Below, piece after piece: positions 31,993-42,651 of a stretch of DNA of 64,000 bases. Each line of letters begins with the position of its first letter. Position 1 is the first letter of the stretch. The DNA is from Culex pipiens pallens (lineage: Eukaryota; Arthropoda; Insecta; Diptera; Culicidae). The translations under genes were made by a program, and so were the position numbers. The DNA lies in assembly GCF_016801865.2 (NCBI RefSeq), contig NC_068938.1, forward strand, positions 183,729,754 through 183,793,753. The letters are read 5' to 3'. The notes beneath the pieces are model-generated. The model searched no databases, was not told the DNA's origin, and saw only the letters and a program-made list of their open reading frames with translations.

Positions 31993-34033
31993 CCAAGAGA
32001 TCTGCATATTTCGGGGAAATTGCATCATTGAAACAAAAAATAAGAATCCTTTTTAGAAAAAATACATTTCAAATTAACCACATTTTACTGTTCGCTACAA
32101 AACACGTTACTTTACGAACTGTGTAAGAGCATCCCGCGGCGGTTTGAATAAATTACTGTTTGCAAAACAATTTGCGTGCCCAGAAACCTTGCAACGCACG
32201 CGATTATTTCGAGTGTTGCGATAATAAAAGTTTTCCCAGCGTTGCGCGAATCGCGCTCAACAAAGTGGTTCCTGTTGGAGGAGCATCCTTTTTGGCGGGG
32301 CGTAAAAGATACGGCGGCGATGAGGCGTAACACTAATGAAGTAAGTTTTTGCGCGCCCGGCAATAAACTGCATTGACGTGCTTCCGGCGCCGATGTTTTC
32401 TGAAACGATTAATTAAGTGTCTGCTGAACGGAGCATTATTCGGATGAATTACGACTAGAGGGTCTAATTATTGAAAAGAATTAGCTATGGGTAAAGTGTT
32501 TTCTTTTTGTCTATCAAATTCAAAATTTGAAAAAAAAATTGAAAAAAAATTTCCTTTTTCTCTGTATGCATTGTGTAAAAAACAAACCACTTTCAAGATA
32601 AGCGAAACTTCCGTTTTAGCCAACTCTTAAAAATCTCCCCCTAAATTGCGTTCTTTTTTTTTTTGCAAAACAAAAAGCTAAAGAAGAGAAAAGAACACAA
32701 AAAAAAACTTCCGCGGTTATGTTTATATTTTTATTATACTTTCCCAGTGCCCTCACACTAACATCAAACACACACACACTCACTACTAATGCGGTTTTTC
32801 CTCCTCGTCAGGGTTGATATTGGCTCTCATCCCCATTTTCTCCTCCCCCCTCAAACATCAAACTAAGAGTGGGGAAGAAGAAACCGTTTGGTGGCGGCTG
32901 AGCTCCCGAAATCGTTTATTTCTCTCTCACTTTCATTCTTCCATGCTCTTTACTTTTGCCTGATGCTGCCATGGCAGGGTGCAAAACTTCCTCTCATCAG
33001 GATGTCAGCGTGGCGATAAGTTAAATGTGTTTATAAGTACATCCCATGCCAGCCCCCGACCACGAGTTTTGGTGTTGTGGAATGATAAGTTCAGAGGGGG
33101 TTTTGTTCTGAAATTGTTTGACTTGTACTGTATAAGTCTTTATTTTTAAATATTTTAATAATAACGATCCTTATGTTATTTTTGAAACTGTAAACTGTAA
33201 TGTATATTACTGCAGACGTTTTGTAATACTTTTACCTTAAATACGTTCAAAATTTTAAATTGGAAAACAAAAATAACCAACAATCTTTTTTAAACAAAAA
33301 TGAAACAAAGCTCCACCAAACACAACAAGTCTTTTCTCCTGTAAAGAAAAACGCTTTGTTCGCCTCAGCGCACAGCATTCTCTCCAACAAAGAAAACCCA
33401 CCGGCCAAGAAAATGGAACCGGAAAATAAGCCCCATTTGCGATAAGCGATCGCAGTCATTTTGTGGGCTCTCCTTTTTTTATTCTTCTTTTCTTCTTGCT
33501 TTGCAAGCCATTTTCTCCCGGTTCATGACATTGGCCACCCCGTAAAAAAGGGAGGGACCATTTGGCTGCTATTATATCGCGTTCAAAAGCACTGCCACTA
33601 GAAGAAAAGGTCCACAGCCCCCTCTAGACTCTAGTCATAAAAATGTGAAGAATCAAGTCCCACGAGGAGAATAAAAAAGCAGCGTAAAAAAAGGCACAGG
33701 CTAATGTTTTCGACCCACGCCTGGATGTAGTGTCGTTGCCACCAGGCCGGGTCAAATGGCAATCGCCAAGGAACTTTGGCCCGTTGGTATCGCCCTTGAT
33801 GCTCCTCGGAGCGGTGTAGTCTTATTCCGTACATTTCTCGGGTTACAATGGGTTCTTTTGGCCATTACGAAATCAAGCACTAATTTGTATTTTTCTTTGA
33901 AACTATTGCTTTTTTTCACTTTTTTATGCAATTGAGTGGAACAATAATGATCTATATCCGAAGAATGAAATAATTGCTTATTAAGCTCTGAAAAAAGGCA
34001 AAATTTCCAAGATAAATTCAATTATGATTCATT
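31993..34033. other. Unique island, no gene assigned
   Basis: The part from about 32,100 to 33,850 is less AT-rich and has no recognised repeats. Several frames of 60-89 codons are open, overlapping on both strands. A stretch at 33690-33850 is coding-like in more than one frame. No family was recognised. Confidence 0.35.
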
Positions 34034-34445
34034 TTGGCTTTAAAAGACTGTAAAATGTTACATTTTATAACATTTTTTGCAGCAAGCCCGTAGATCATTT
34101 TTGCCCGCGTGTAAACATGTTAGAGATGTGCAGTTCTCACCAACACATATAATGCTGACGCGTCCCCGAGCAACCCTTTAGAAAGAAGAATATGTTGGTG
34201 CTCCGGCACGGTGGTAGCATGTCGGATCAACAACCAAGAAGTTAATCGTTCAATCCTCGTTCTGGCATGATTTTTTTTCTCAATACCAGCAAACAGCAGT
34301 CGGTAATGTCGATAATTGTCGGTAACGGGCAAAAATGTCATACCCCTGTATCGCAAAAAATGCATGAGGACAGATTTCATGCAGAATTTGATATACTTTC
34401 ATGTAGCCATTCATCACAATCATGCGACCGCCGTTTGGGTGTAAT
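34034..34445 (-). mobile_element. MITE with CACCCAA terminus and tRNA-like interior, third copy
   Basis: This is the reverse complement of most of 8232-8705. It keeps the GTTTGGGTGTA end at 34433-34443 and the tRNA-like part (about 34207-34267), but its other end is altered. GCAGCAAGCCCGTAGATCAT is identical between copies. Confidence 0.7.
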
Positions 34446-34836
34446 AAATTCAATAATTTTTAAAAGAGATAACATATAAGCGAATCAGAGAAAACATTCA
34501 CGGTTAATTCGATTTAGATTGTATATAATGTTAAGAACAAGATTTTATTATTTATATTACGTAAACAATTGAATAGTTGATAGTAAACCAGGTAAAATTA
34601 AGACTTAAAAGTACTTTTTAAAATAAAAACACAAGATTTTACTGGTTCTTTTGCCATTTTGAACGTTCCGTGAAATTTATTGTTTTGAAATCATGGTCCC
34701 CGTGAAAATTTGAATTTTTGAGCGTGAAATTCCATTTGAAAAGAGCCTAAGCCGAATTCAATGTTATCCGATTGGGATCAATTTTTTTCTGCGTGTTTCT
34801 TGGCCGAAATAATTAGATCGGTATTTTTTCCATTAG
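34446..34836. other. AT-rich spacer, nothing recognised
   Basis: No gene or repeat was recognised apart from TTTGAAAAGAGCC (about 34736), a word also present in the palindrome at 35391-35723. Confidence 0.4.
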
Positions 34837-35326
34837 GGTGACCAATTTTCGCAAAAACCACATTTAAAAAAAATCATAACTGCGTGCCGTATCAACCGAA
34901 TTTAGCTGTCTTGGACGCAAATGAAAGGAGATTAGTTTGCCTTTCAAGGAAACATAATTTGGAGCAAAGAGCCTGTGTCTGAAAATATTTTTGTCCAAAA
35001 ATCCAGTTTTTATTTTCAAAAAATCATATCTCAGAAACGTACAGATCGACATCGTAATTTTTTTTCGAGGAATCCAATAAAAATATTTTTAGACATAGGC
35101 TCTTTGGTCCAGCCACGGTCAAACGCCATTTTAAGTTTTTATACGACTTTTTGAAATGTTTGGCTGGTTTTTTTCGGATCTCAAATTATTTTTCCTTGAA
35201 AGGCAAAAAATCACCTTTCATTTGCGTCCAACACAGCTAAAATCAATTGAAACGGCACGAAGTTATGAAAAATGTGGTTTTTGAGAAAATTGACGAAAAT
35301 GGCCGTTTTTGGGACCACCCTAGCCC
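34837..35326. mobile_element. Foldback MITE with arms of about 120 bp
   Basis: TAGGGTGACC at the left and GGACCACCCTA at the right open imperfect arms that share CTTTCATTTGCGTCC (inverse GGACGCAAATGAAAG on the left) and CCTTGAAAGGC. No protein is encoded. Confidence 0.7.
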
Positions 35327-35390
35327 GGTATAGGTCACCCTACTGGCCAAAACAAAAAAAAATACGAGTCTAATTATTTCGGCTATGGCC

Positions 35391-35723
35391 ACATTAACTT
35401 TGGAAAAAAAAAGTCCCGCAATATTCTGTAATTTGGAATACCTAGTATTTGTAAGTAACTCAAATATAAGAATTGGCATCGCTGTCTAAAGTTGTGTGTA
35501 CTTATACAGCAATCACATTTGAAAAGAGCCATAACCGAAAAAAGTTTCCCTTATTATTCCCAATAAGGGAAACTTTTTTCGGTTATGGCTCTTTTCAAAT
35601 GTAATTGCTGTATAAGTACACACATCTTTCGACAGGGTTGCCAATTCTCATATTTGAATTACTTCCAAATACTAAGTATTCTAAATTACAGAATATGGCG
35701 GGACTTTTTTCCAATGTTAATGT
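35391..35723. repeat. Near-perfect 333-bp palindrome
   Basis: The arms 35391-35555 and 35562-35723 are almost exact reverse complements around a 6-base centre (35556-35561). The inner 90 bp per arm differ by only a few bases; the outer parts carry small indels. A transcript would form a hairpin of about 160 bp. It is probably a very young palindromic MITE. Confidence 0.9.
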
Positions 35724-36021
35724 TTGAAGCATTTTTTGTAAAAATATTTTTTTTTGAAATTTAACTCTTGTTTTTTTATTACAATTGAACCGTTTTAAGA
35801 TATGTTTTCCATGACAAATTGGGCAAAAATCAGTACAGTGGATGCCAATTTTCGAAAAAAAATCAGTATCTTTGAAAACTCTGGAAAAAAGGTCGAAATA
35901 GTTTTAGACTTTATTCTTAAAAGTAAAATGAATGTAAAATTAAAATTACTTGCAAATATTTCGATGCTTTCGTTTTTGCATTTTATTTTAAATAATTTGG
36001 AAAATTTTAAAATATTATTAG

Positions 36022-36473
36022 GCCGATGCAAATATTTTAAAAAGTTTTTGTCCCTCGGCTCTGGCCGGAGTCGAGGGGGGGGGGCAAAAAAATAAAAAAA
36101 TATAAATATTAAAATAACATGCCATAGTTTCAACATTTGCATGGAAAAAGTGTTTTAAAATGTATTTTACACTAGTTCAGTTGTTTTGCAATAAAAGTTT
36201 TCAAAAAATGTAAAATTTGACGAAAACAAAAATTTTAGCGAAAAAAAAAACTTTAGCGTTAGTAGACATCGAAAATTTTCAAAAATTCAAAAGATTTTTA
36301 AATCAACCCAAACATGTTAAAAATGATTCTAAACGCAGGGGAATTCATTTTAAATTGATTTTAACTAATTGCACTTAAATTTTCATAAAAATATTGAAGT
36401 TTTTTGAAAAAATATTTTTTTGCCCCCTAATTTTTCGGATTAACAAAAACTTTAAATAAAATGTGTACCAGCC
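36022..36473. mobile_element. PIF/Harbinger-like MITE, TTA target site
   Basis: The termini GGCCGATGCAAATATTTT and TGTACCAGCC are flanked by TTA on both sides. It is the second copy of the family at 13629-14097, also with a G-run next to the left end. Confidence 0.8.
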
Positions 36474-37604
36474 TTATTCGCTCGGAAAAAAACACAAACT
36501 GAAAAAAATATTTTGCGCAATATTTTTTTCTGTTAAAATCGAAAAAAAAGTTTTTTTTACTGTAACTTTTATTTATTATAGCTCCTAAGAAATACCTACA
36601 ATTTTGCCTCAGACAACAAATCGATCAGATAATCCGTTTTTAAGATACAGATTTTTGAATATATTAAAAGCATTTTGTATGGACAGTAGTAAGTAAAATC
36701 CTTTTTCCAAAACAGCATTTTTGCTGTTTATTTTGAGTAAATTCTTTCATTTTTGGAACGATTGGTTAAGTCCTCACCAATTGAATTTTGTATGGCAATT
36801 TGTATGAGTAATACCTTTTTTGGATTTCGATATTTAAAAAATCAACTGATCGTACAATATTAAAATCGGTTTCATATTCGGTTGCTCTGGAAGGAACTGG
36901 GGTGAATCGGGACACAGGCTGAAAAGAAAAAATTACATGCACCTCGGAATACACACATTTTGTTGCTCTGAATCTGGTCTAACCGAAATCACTCAAAAAT
37001 ATCAAAATATTAAACTAAAACATTGCTAAAACTGCTGTCCCAATTCGTCCCATGTATCCCGATTCGCCCCAGATGACGGTACAGCGTCCTTAAAGCTGGT
37101 CTATACCTTATTTTTTGCTCGAAAATCATGTTTTAAACCAGTTTGAACATCTTTTTTAAAGGCAAGTTAGCAACATAGCTTCTTTGGGAAAGTCGTCGAG
37201 CAACCGAATATGAATCCGGTTTTAATATAGCGTGCAACGTGGATTTTTTAACCCTCTAACGCCCAGAGCTGTTTGCTTATCGTAAAAATAGTAAATGATT
37301 AAATTTTGGTACAATAATGCAGAAATACTTTACACAAACATCGAATTGGTGCAAAAAAGTTGCATTTGAAGTGGTGCACCAGAGCACCATCAGGAAGAAA
37401 AGCAACTTTTTTTAAATAACAAAAACTCGTTTTCTTCAAATCTATTGGTTCAGTTGTTTGAAAATGTTTCGAAATGTGTTGAAAACTACTTTTTTGCAAT
37501 TCCGTCGTGAAACTATTTACTTTTCCTGTCATTCTTGAACGACGAAACAGCATACTTTTCTGTACCAAAAATAACAGAATCGAATAGTAAAAAAAAAAAA
37601 GTGT
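36474..37604. other. AT-rich spacer with repeat fragments
   Basis: It contains the repeat at 36950-37082 (shared with 30690-30860) and AT-rich stretches related to the foldback family (near 36590-36690). No gene was recognised. Confidence 0.4.
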
Positions 37605-38022
37605 GGTGTAGAACACTTCGGCTGTGCTTCGTTCCAAGCCCAAATTAAATTTGATTATTTTACCGTGAAAAACTCACCGGCTGTGGTCAAGCCTTACACC
37701 ATCCAACGACCGGGAGCGGCAGCTGGGGTCCCAACGTGTTCGTAGATGGAGGATCGCAAATTTTGAGGATTTTTCGAGGTATTTACGTCTGTGACCAGCG
37801 ATAAAATTTGGAGCTAGCAAGCGCCGTCTTGAACAAAGCCTTGTTGAAACAAACAAACAGTCATTGAACGTCTCTGTAGTAGTCAAGTCGTCGTCAGTAA
37901 AATTATAGCTTGCTATAATCTTCTTGCGCATGAGGCTTCTCGCGCCGAATCTCCGGGCGTATTTACTTTTTGGATTTATCGTCGTAACACCAATTATCGC
38001 ACACTTCTAGCTGTCCCAGGCC

Positions 38023-39117
38023 ATGTCCGACGATGAAGGAGATCATCGCTACTGTTACGTTTGCGGTAACCGAGAAGTAAATGCCGAAAGGCTGATCGAG
38101 TGCGTCGTCTGCAAGCGGTTTGTACACTTCAAGTGCAAAAGAATTTTCGGCTTTTCCATCAACACTGTGAAGGCGAAGCCTTATCTGTGTTCGAGTGAGT
38201 GTAAAAACATGCAGTCAGCAGGCGGCAACGAGGAGGTCCTAAAGGAGATTCGAGCCCTTACGGAATCGGTTCAAGCATCGATCAAGGAGACTGCATACGT
38301 ACGGGGTGCCCTCGTCCAGATGCAGGAGCAGATGAAGGTCATTGCTGATACCAACAAGAGCATCGAGGAGTCGCAGAATTTCATATCGAAGGAATTTGAA
38401 GTTCTGAAGGCTAATCTGGAAGCCTACAAACAGGAGGTGCACGAACTCAAGCAAGGGAACTCAAAGGTTCAAGAGTGCGTCAGCGATCTGTACGCAAAGA
38501 ACCATGAACTGTCTACACGAGTGGATCAACTGGAACTCGAATTGGATCGCGTAAACCGGGCACGTCTGACGAAGAATGTTGTAATTATGGGTCTCCCAAC
38601 CTGCGAAAACGAGAACACGCTGGCATTGGTGCGTACTATGTGTGGCGCTTTGGGGTTCGTGTGTGGGGAGAAGGATGTCCTGCAGGCTCGGCGTCTTGTA
38701 TCTAAAAAGGAAGCCAAAGGCCACCCACCAATTCTGGCCACATTCAACACGGATAACGACAAGGAGAAGCTGTTCGAGAAAAAGCGGAACCATGGAGTAC
38801 TCTTGGCGTCAGCAGTCGCGAACGTGTTTGCCGGCTCAACCTCCAGAGTAACAATCCGGGACGAGATGACAGCATTTGGTAGGCAGTTGCTGCAAGAAGT
38901 CAAGGAAATGCAGTCTTTTCTGAACCTGAAATATGTTTGGCCAGGACGTGATGGGAAGGTTCTAATTCGCCGACAAGAAGGATCCAAAGTGGAGCAAGTA
39001 TCCTGCAAAAGTCAACTTCAACTTCTGTCGAAGACAACCAATAAGCGCGCGGCTGACGGAAGTCCATTATCGTCGTCTTTCCAAGAACCCTCGTCGAAGA
39101 AAACGAACTGCAACTGA
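38023..39117 (+). CDS. Non-LTR ORF1 protein: PHD finger, coiled coil, FP25K-like domain
   Basis: The 364-residue product is the nucleic-acid-binding ORF1 protein, expected to coat the element RNA. Residues C11, C14, C27, C30, H35, C38, C56 and C60 give a C4HC3 PHD-type finger. Residues about 65-178 are rich in Glu, Lys, Gln and Leu in heptad-like order and should form a coiled coil for multimerisation. Residues about 180-330 (from KNVVIMGLP through LKYVWPGRDGKVLIRR) match the FP25K-like domain found in many LINE ORF1 proteins, which includes an RRM-like fold. The C-terminus is basic and Ser-rich. The start is the first ATG after a long 5' leader. PHD-bearing ORF1 proteins are known from CR1/L2-type elements. 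Confidence 0.9.
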   Translation: MSDDEGDHRYCYVCGNREVNAERLIECVVCKRFVHFKCKRIFGFSINTVKAKPYLCSSECKNMQSAGGNEEVLKEIRALTESVQASIKETAYVRGALVQMQEQMKVIADTNKSIEESQNFISKEFEVLKANLEAYKQEVHELKQGNSKVQECVSDLYAKNHELSTRVDQLELELDRVNRARLTKNVVIMGLPTCENENTLALVRTMCGALGFVCGEKDVLQARRLVSKKEAKGHPPILATFNTDNDKEKLFEKKRNHGVLLASAVANVFAGSTSRVTIRDEMTAFGRQLLQEVKEMQSFLNLKYVWPGRDGKVLIRRQEGSKVEQVSCKSQLQLLSKTTNKRAADGSPLSSSFQEPSSKKTNCN

Positions 39118-39163
39118 TGGAAACTTTATTGTAAACTGATTTGTTAAGAATTTTCTTTTTTCA

Positions 39164-42052
39164 ATGTATTTTACACACAACAATATATCTTATGATTCTT
39201 TAACTGATTTAAATAAAAATATTTGCAAAACTAGTAGTTCTAACTTAAAAATACTTCAACTCAACGTCAGGAGCGTACGAAATCCAGAAAAATTCGACCG
39301 AATTCGAGAGATTCTGGCTTTGTATGTGGGAAAAATCGACGTCCTGGTACTGGGGGAAACATGGCTCACCGATGGGATTACCGGATGCTGTGCTCTTGAT
39401 GGATTCAAAGGTGTTTTTTCGTGCCGAAACGGCTCACTAGGGGGAGGTCTTGCTGTCTACGTAAGAGATACTTTGGTCTACGAGGAGTTGCTGAACGAGA
39501 AGGACAACGGATTTCATCACCTGTACCTGCGTTTGAAGCTCAGTGGGGAGTCGTTCGATATCCATGCCGTCTATCGACCACCGTCCTATAGTACAACTGT
39601 CTTTCTTCAAAAGTTGGAGTCCTGGCTTGTCGATGGAAATGTCCAAAAGGTTTTAGTTGGTGACGTAAATATTCCTGCTAACCGGATAGAGTCAGGAGAA
39701 ACCCAGACTTACGTTAACTTACTGAATTGTTATAACTTTTCAGTAACCAACACAATTCCGACAAGACCAGTCAGTGGAAACATCTTGGACCACGTTGTTT
39801 GCTCGGAGTCTCTCCAGCCCAGGGTGATTAATGAAACGATCTTCACTGACATCAGCGACCACTCTATCGTGTTATCATCGTTCAATCTCCAGTCCAAAAC
39901 TCAGCAAAAGATTCTTTGGAAAAACATTGTTAACCACGCGAAGCTGAACGAGGACTTCGGGGTTGCACTGACCAACATGCAAGCAGGAACGCCAAATGAA
40001 CGCCTAGAGTACACACAAACGATCTACAACAGTCTTAAAGAGCAGAACACTAGACGAGTCGAATGTCGAGCCAGAATAAAGGGGGACTGCCCATGGATGA
40101 CCTTTGATCTGTGGAAGCTGCTCAAGATCAAAGAGAACGTCCTGGCTGGTAGTCGGAAACGACCACATGATTCTCACCAAAAGGAGCTGCTTGCCCATAT
40201 CTCAAAAAAACTTCGAAAAGCAAAAGAAATTGCAAAGAAGCAGTATTACGAGAAGCTTTTCTCCAACGGAACGCAAAAAGAAACCTGGCGCAACATCAAC
40301 CAACTCATCGGTAGGAAGCAGGAAGGTAAAGATGACATCACACTTCAGATTGACGGACAGCTGACGGCAGATGGACCATCTGTCGCAAACGCGTTCAACA
40401 AATTCTTCAGCACAATCGGACCCCAGCTTGCCTCGACTATAAGCAGCAGAAGAGAAATCAACAAGTTCGGCACTCTGAGACCAAAGCCGGACTCCATCTT
40501 CCTGAGACCTACAACTGCTGGTGAGGTCGTAATCAAAATCAACGAGCTCGACACCAACAAGAGCTGCGGACCTGACGGTTTATCAGCAATGCTGATTAAA
40601 ACGCATCACCAAGCGTTTTCACAACTACTACGAGACGTGTTCAATGACTGTATCAAGACTGGCATATTTCCACCTAGCCTGAAGACAGCTCGAGTTATCC
40701 CGATTCACAAGGCCGGAAGCAAAACCGACGTCAACAACTACAGGCCGATATCGGTACTCTCGGTGCTCAGCAAGATCCTGGAACAACTCCTCGTGGGACG
40801 TATAACGGATTACCTTCTCAAAAAGAAGTTGTTATACACGCATCAGTACGGGTTCCGGACAGGATCCAGCACCTTAACAGCAGCTATCGAGCTCGTGGAC
40901 GAGATCTACGAGGCCTTCGATGAACGCAAAATCGTGGGTGTCTGTTTCCTGGACCTCCGTAAAGCGTTCGATACCATCGACCATGACGTGCTGCTCAAGA
41001 AGTTGGACTGCCATGGTGTTCGGGGGAAATCAAACGACCTGATCAAGGACTACCTGACTGACCGGAAACAGTACGTCGTAACGAATGGAGCATGCAGCGA
41101 TGTCCGAGGGATGTCAGTCGGGGTACCCCAAGGGAGTAATCTGGGGCCGCTTCTCTTTCTGGTTTACATCAACGATTTATACAAGCTGAAACTCCATGGG
41201 AAGCCTCGCTTGTTTGCCGACGACACCTCTCTATCATATGTCGGTATTGAAGCTGACTCCATCGTTGAAAAAATGACGGAAGATTTGAACAAACTGCTTG
41301 GATACTTCGCTGAGAACGTGTTGTCCTTAAACTTGTCAAAAACCAACTTTATGCTGTTCCATACCCCTCACCGGACGTTAGACCCCTACAGAGAGCTGAT
41401 CGTGAACAGCACAAGGATCGAGGAAGCTGAAACATTCAAATATCTCGGCCTCATCTTCGATAGACATCTGAAATGGACCCCTCACATCAAATGCCTGCAG
41501 AGAAGCCTCAGCTCTACGTGTGGTCTTCTATGGAAGGTGTCAAAGTACGTCCCAACAAAGCAATTGGTTGACATGTACCACGCGTTCGTCCAGTCGAAGC
41601 TGCAATATCTGGTGTCGATTTGGGGAAATGCTGCCAAGACCGCTCTAAAACCGCTGCAATCTACACAAAATCGTTGCTTGAAGGCTGTTTTCCGGAAACC
41701 CAGGCTCCATGCAACACTTGAACTCTTCAATGATGCTCCTCCATCAATTCTTCCTGTCCTGGCACTAAGTCACCTGCAGAGTCTTCTCCAAGTGCACAAC
41801 ATGCTGTTCAAGCCAAAAGCCCACCACAATCAATCGCTCGAGAAAGTCAACCACAAATACACATTAAGAAGCAAAGGAAATCTAGTCCTCAAACGGCCTA
41901 GAACTGAAGCTGGAAAAACAACATTTGCATACCAAGCAAAAAAAGCGCATAATGCACTTCCTGCCAACCTGAAATCTGAACGAAATTTTCAGAAATTCAA
42001 AGGCGAAGTGAAAGTCCTCATTAGAAGTCGTCTCTCCTGTTTCCTCATCTAA
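39164..42052 (+). CDS. Non-LTR ORF2 protein: endonuclease and reverse transcriptase
   Basis: The 962-residue product nicks target DNA and copies the element RNA there. The N-terminal AP-like endonuclease shows N34 (LQLNVRS), E65 (GETW), Y137 (YRPP), D167 and N169 (GDVN), D209-H210 and the terminal SDH at 231-233, so all catalytic positions are present. The reverse transcriptase follows, with NYRPISVLS near 525, CFLDLRKAFDTIDH, GVPQGSNLGPLLF and the active site FADD at 684-687. The C-terminal part holds SKLQYLVSIWG and a Cys- and His-poor end, with no RNase H signature seen. It starts 46 bp after the ORF1 stop in another frame, so translation probably depends on reinitiation. Confidence 0.95.
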   Translation: MYFTHNNISYDSLTDLNKNICKTSSSNLKILQLNVRSVRNPEKFDRIREILALYVGKIDVLVLGETWLTDGITGCCALDGFKGVFSCRNGSLGGGLAVYVRDTLVYEELLNEKDNGFHHLYLRLKLSGESFDIHAVYRPPSYSTTVFLQKLESWLVDGNVQKVLVGDVNIPANRIESGETQTYVNLLNCYNFSVTNTIPTRPVSGNILDHVVCSESLQPRVINETIFTDISDHSIVLSSFNLQSKTQQKILWKNIVNHAKLNEDFGVALTNMQAGTPNERLEYTQTIYNSLKEQNTRRVECRARIKGDCPWMTFDLWKLLKIKENVLAGSRKRPHDSHQKELLAHISKKLRKAKEIAKKQYYEKLFSNGTQKETWRNINQLIGRKQEGKDDITLQIDGQLTADGPSVANAFNKFFSTIGPQLASTISSRREINKFGTLRPKPDSIFLRPTTAGEVVIKINELDTNKSCGPDGLSAMLIKTHHQAFSQLLRDVFNDCIKTGIFPPSLKTARVIPIHKAGSKTDVNNYRPISVLSVLSKILEQLLVGRITDYLLKKKLLYTHQYGFRTGSSTLTAAIELVDEIYEAFDERKIVGVCFLDLRKAFDTIDHDVLLKKLDCHGVRGKSNDLIKDYLTDRKQYVVTNGACSDVRGMSVGVPQGSNLGPLLFLVYINDLYKLKLHGKPRLFADDTSLSYVGIEADSIVEKMTEDLNKLLGYFAENVLSLNLSKTNFMLFHTPHRTLDPYRELIVNSTRIEEAETFKYLGLIFDRHLKWTPHIKCLQRSLSSTCGLLWKVSKYVPTKQLVDMYHAFVQSKLQYLVSIWGNAAKTALKPLQSTQNRCLKAVFRKPRLHATLELFNDAPPSILPVLALSHLQSLLQVHNMLFKPKAHHNQSLEKVNHKYTLRSKGNLVLKRPRTEAGKTTFAYQAKKAHNALPANLKSERNFQKFKGEVKVLIRSRLSCFLI

Positions 42053-42313
42053 TGCCAAATCCCACTCCCCGGTTACTCCTCAAATCCGATCCACCTTGCC
42101 CAGAAAGTAACCATGCAACAAAATAAATGCTTAGTGAGATATCACATTGCCACCGATGATAAGCAAGTAGTGTCAACAAAACTTCCAACACCCCCTTAAA
42201 AGAGATGCTCAATCTCACTGGGGTTGTCAGTTGGTACCCTGCTAAACTTTTCGCAAAACCTGTGATTTAATCAAAACTAATGCATACATTGCATTCATCT
42301 GCTTATTTCGTTT

Positions 42314-42390
42314 CCGCCACCCACCGCCGCCAAGCCGCCACCGCCCACCGCCCGCCACCCACCGCTATCGACCGCCGCTCACCAGCCAAC
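42314..42390 (+). repeat. GC-rich CCGCCACC repeats in the LINE 3' UTR
   Basis: Degenerate CCGCCACC/CACCG units in an otherwise AT-rich region. They may form a structure used by the element in target-primed reverse transcription, but that is an inference. Confidence 0.7.
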
Positions 42391-42556
42391 AAATCACCGA
42401 ATATTTAGGCATATGTAAAAGTAGATTGATGTAAATTGTAAAATAATTGTAAAGATGCAAAAATAGCATAAGGCAAATCGAGCCTAACCTTACTCCAGTA
42501 AGGTAGGTGAATATTCCTAGCATGTATGCTGCGAAGTGCGAAATTCAGCCTTTCTT

Positions 42557-42580
42557 AAAAAAAAAAAAAAAAAAAAAAAA
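42557..42580 (+). other. Poly(A) tail of the retrotransposon
   Basis: 24 consecutive A residues following TTTCTT at the 3' end of the element. Confidence 0.9.
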
Positions 42581-42596
42581 CCCTTTTCAAAACAAA

Positions 42597-42651
42597 TGCT
42601 GAAAAGTTCTACTTTTCAGCACTCAAATGGGTGCTGAAAAGTTGAACTTTT
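42597..42651. repeat. Triple TGCTGAAAAGT hairpin unit
   Basis: TGCTGAAAAGT and ACTTTTCAGCA (11 bp each, 3-base loop) are followed by another TGCTGAAAAGT and a partial inverse. It lies just 3' of the LINE poly(A) and could be part of the MITE into which the LINE inserted. Confidence 0.6.

Larger units (their letters stand above)
37605..42580 (+). mobile_element. Structurally intact non-LTR retrotransposon
   Basis: The order is 5' UTR, ORF1 (38023-39117), a 46-bp gap, ORF2 (39164-42052), a 3' UTR and a 24-base poly(A) tract (42557-42580). Both ORFs are open from start to stop, so the copy may be young and possibly active. ORF1 combines a PHD-type finger with an FP25K-like domain. The reverse transcriptase resembles the Jockey/CR1 group; I cannot fix the clade by eye. 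No target-site duplication was identified, so the 5' end near 37605 is approximate. Confidence 0.9.

Noticed and set aside
38239..39008. Minus-strand frames of 71-160 codons within ORF1
   Set aside because: Shadows of the retrotransposon ORF1, which has clear domains on the plus strand.
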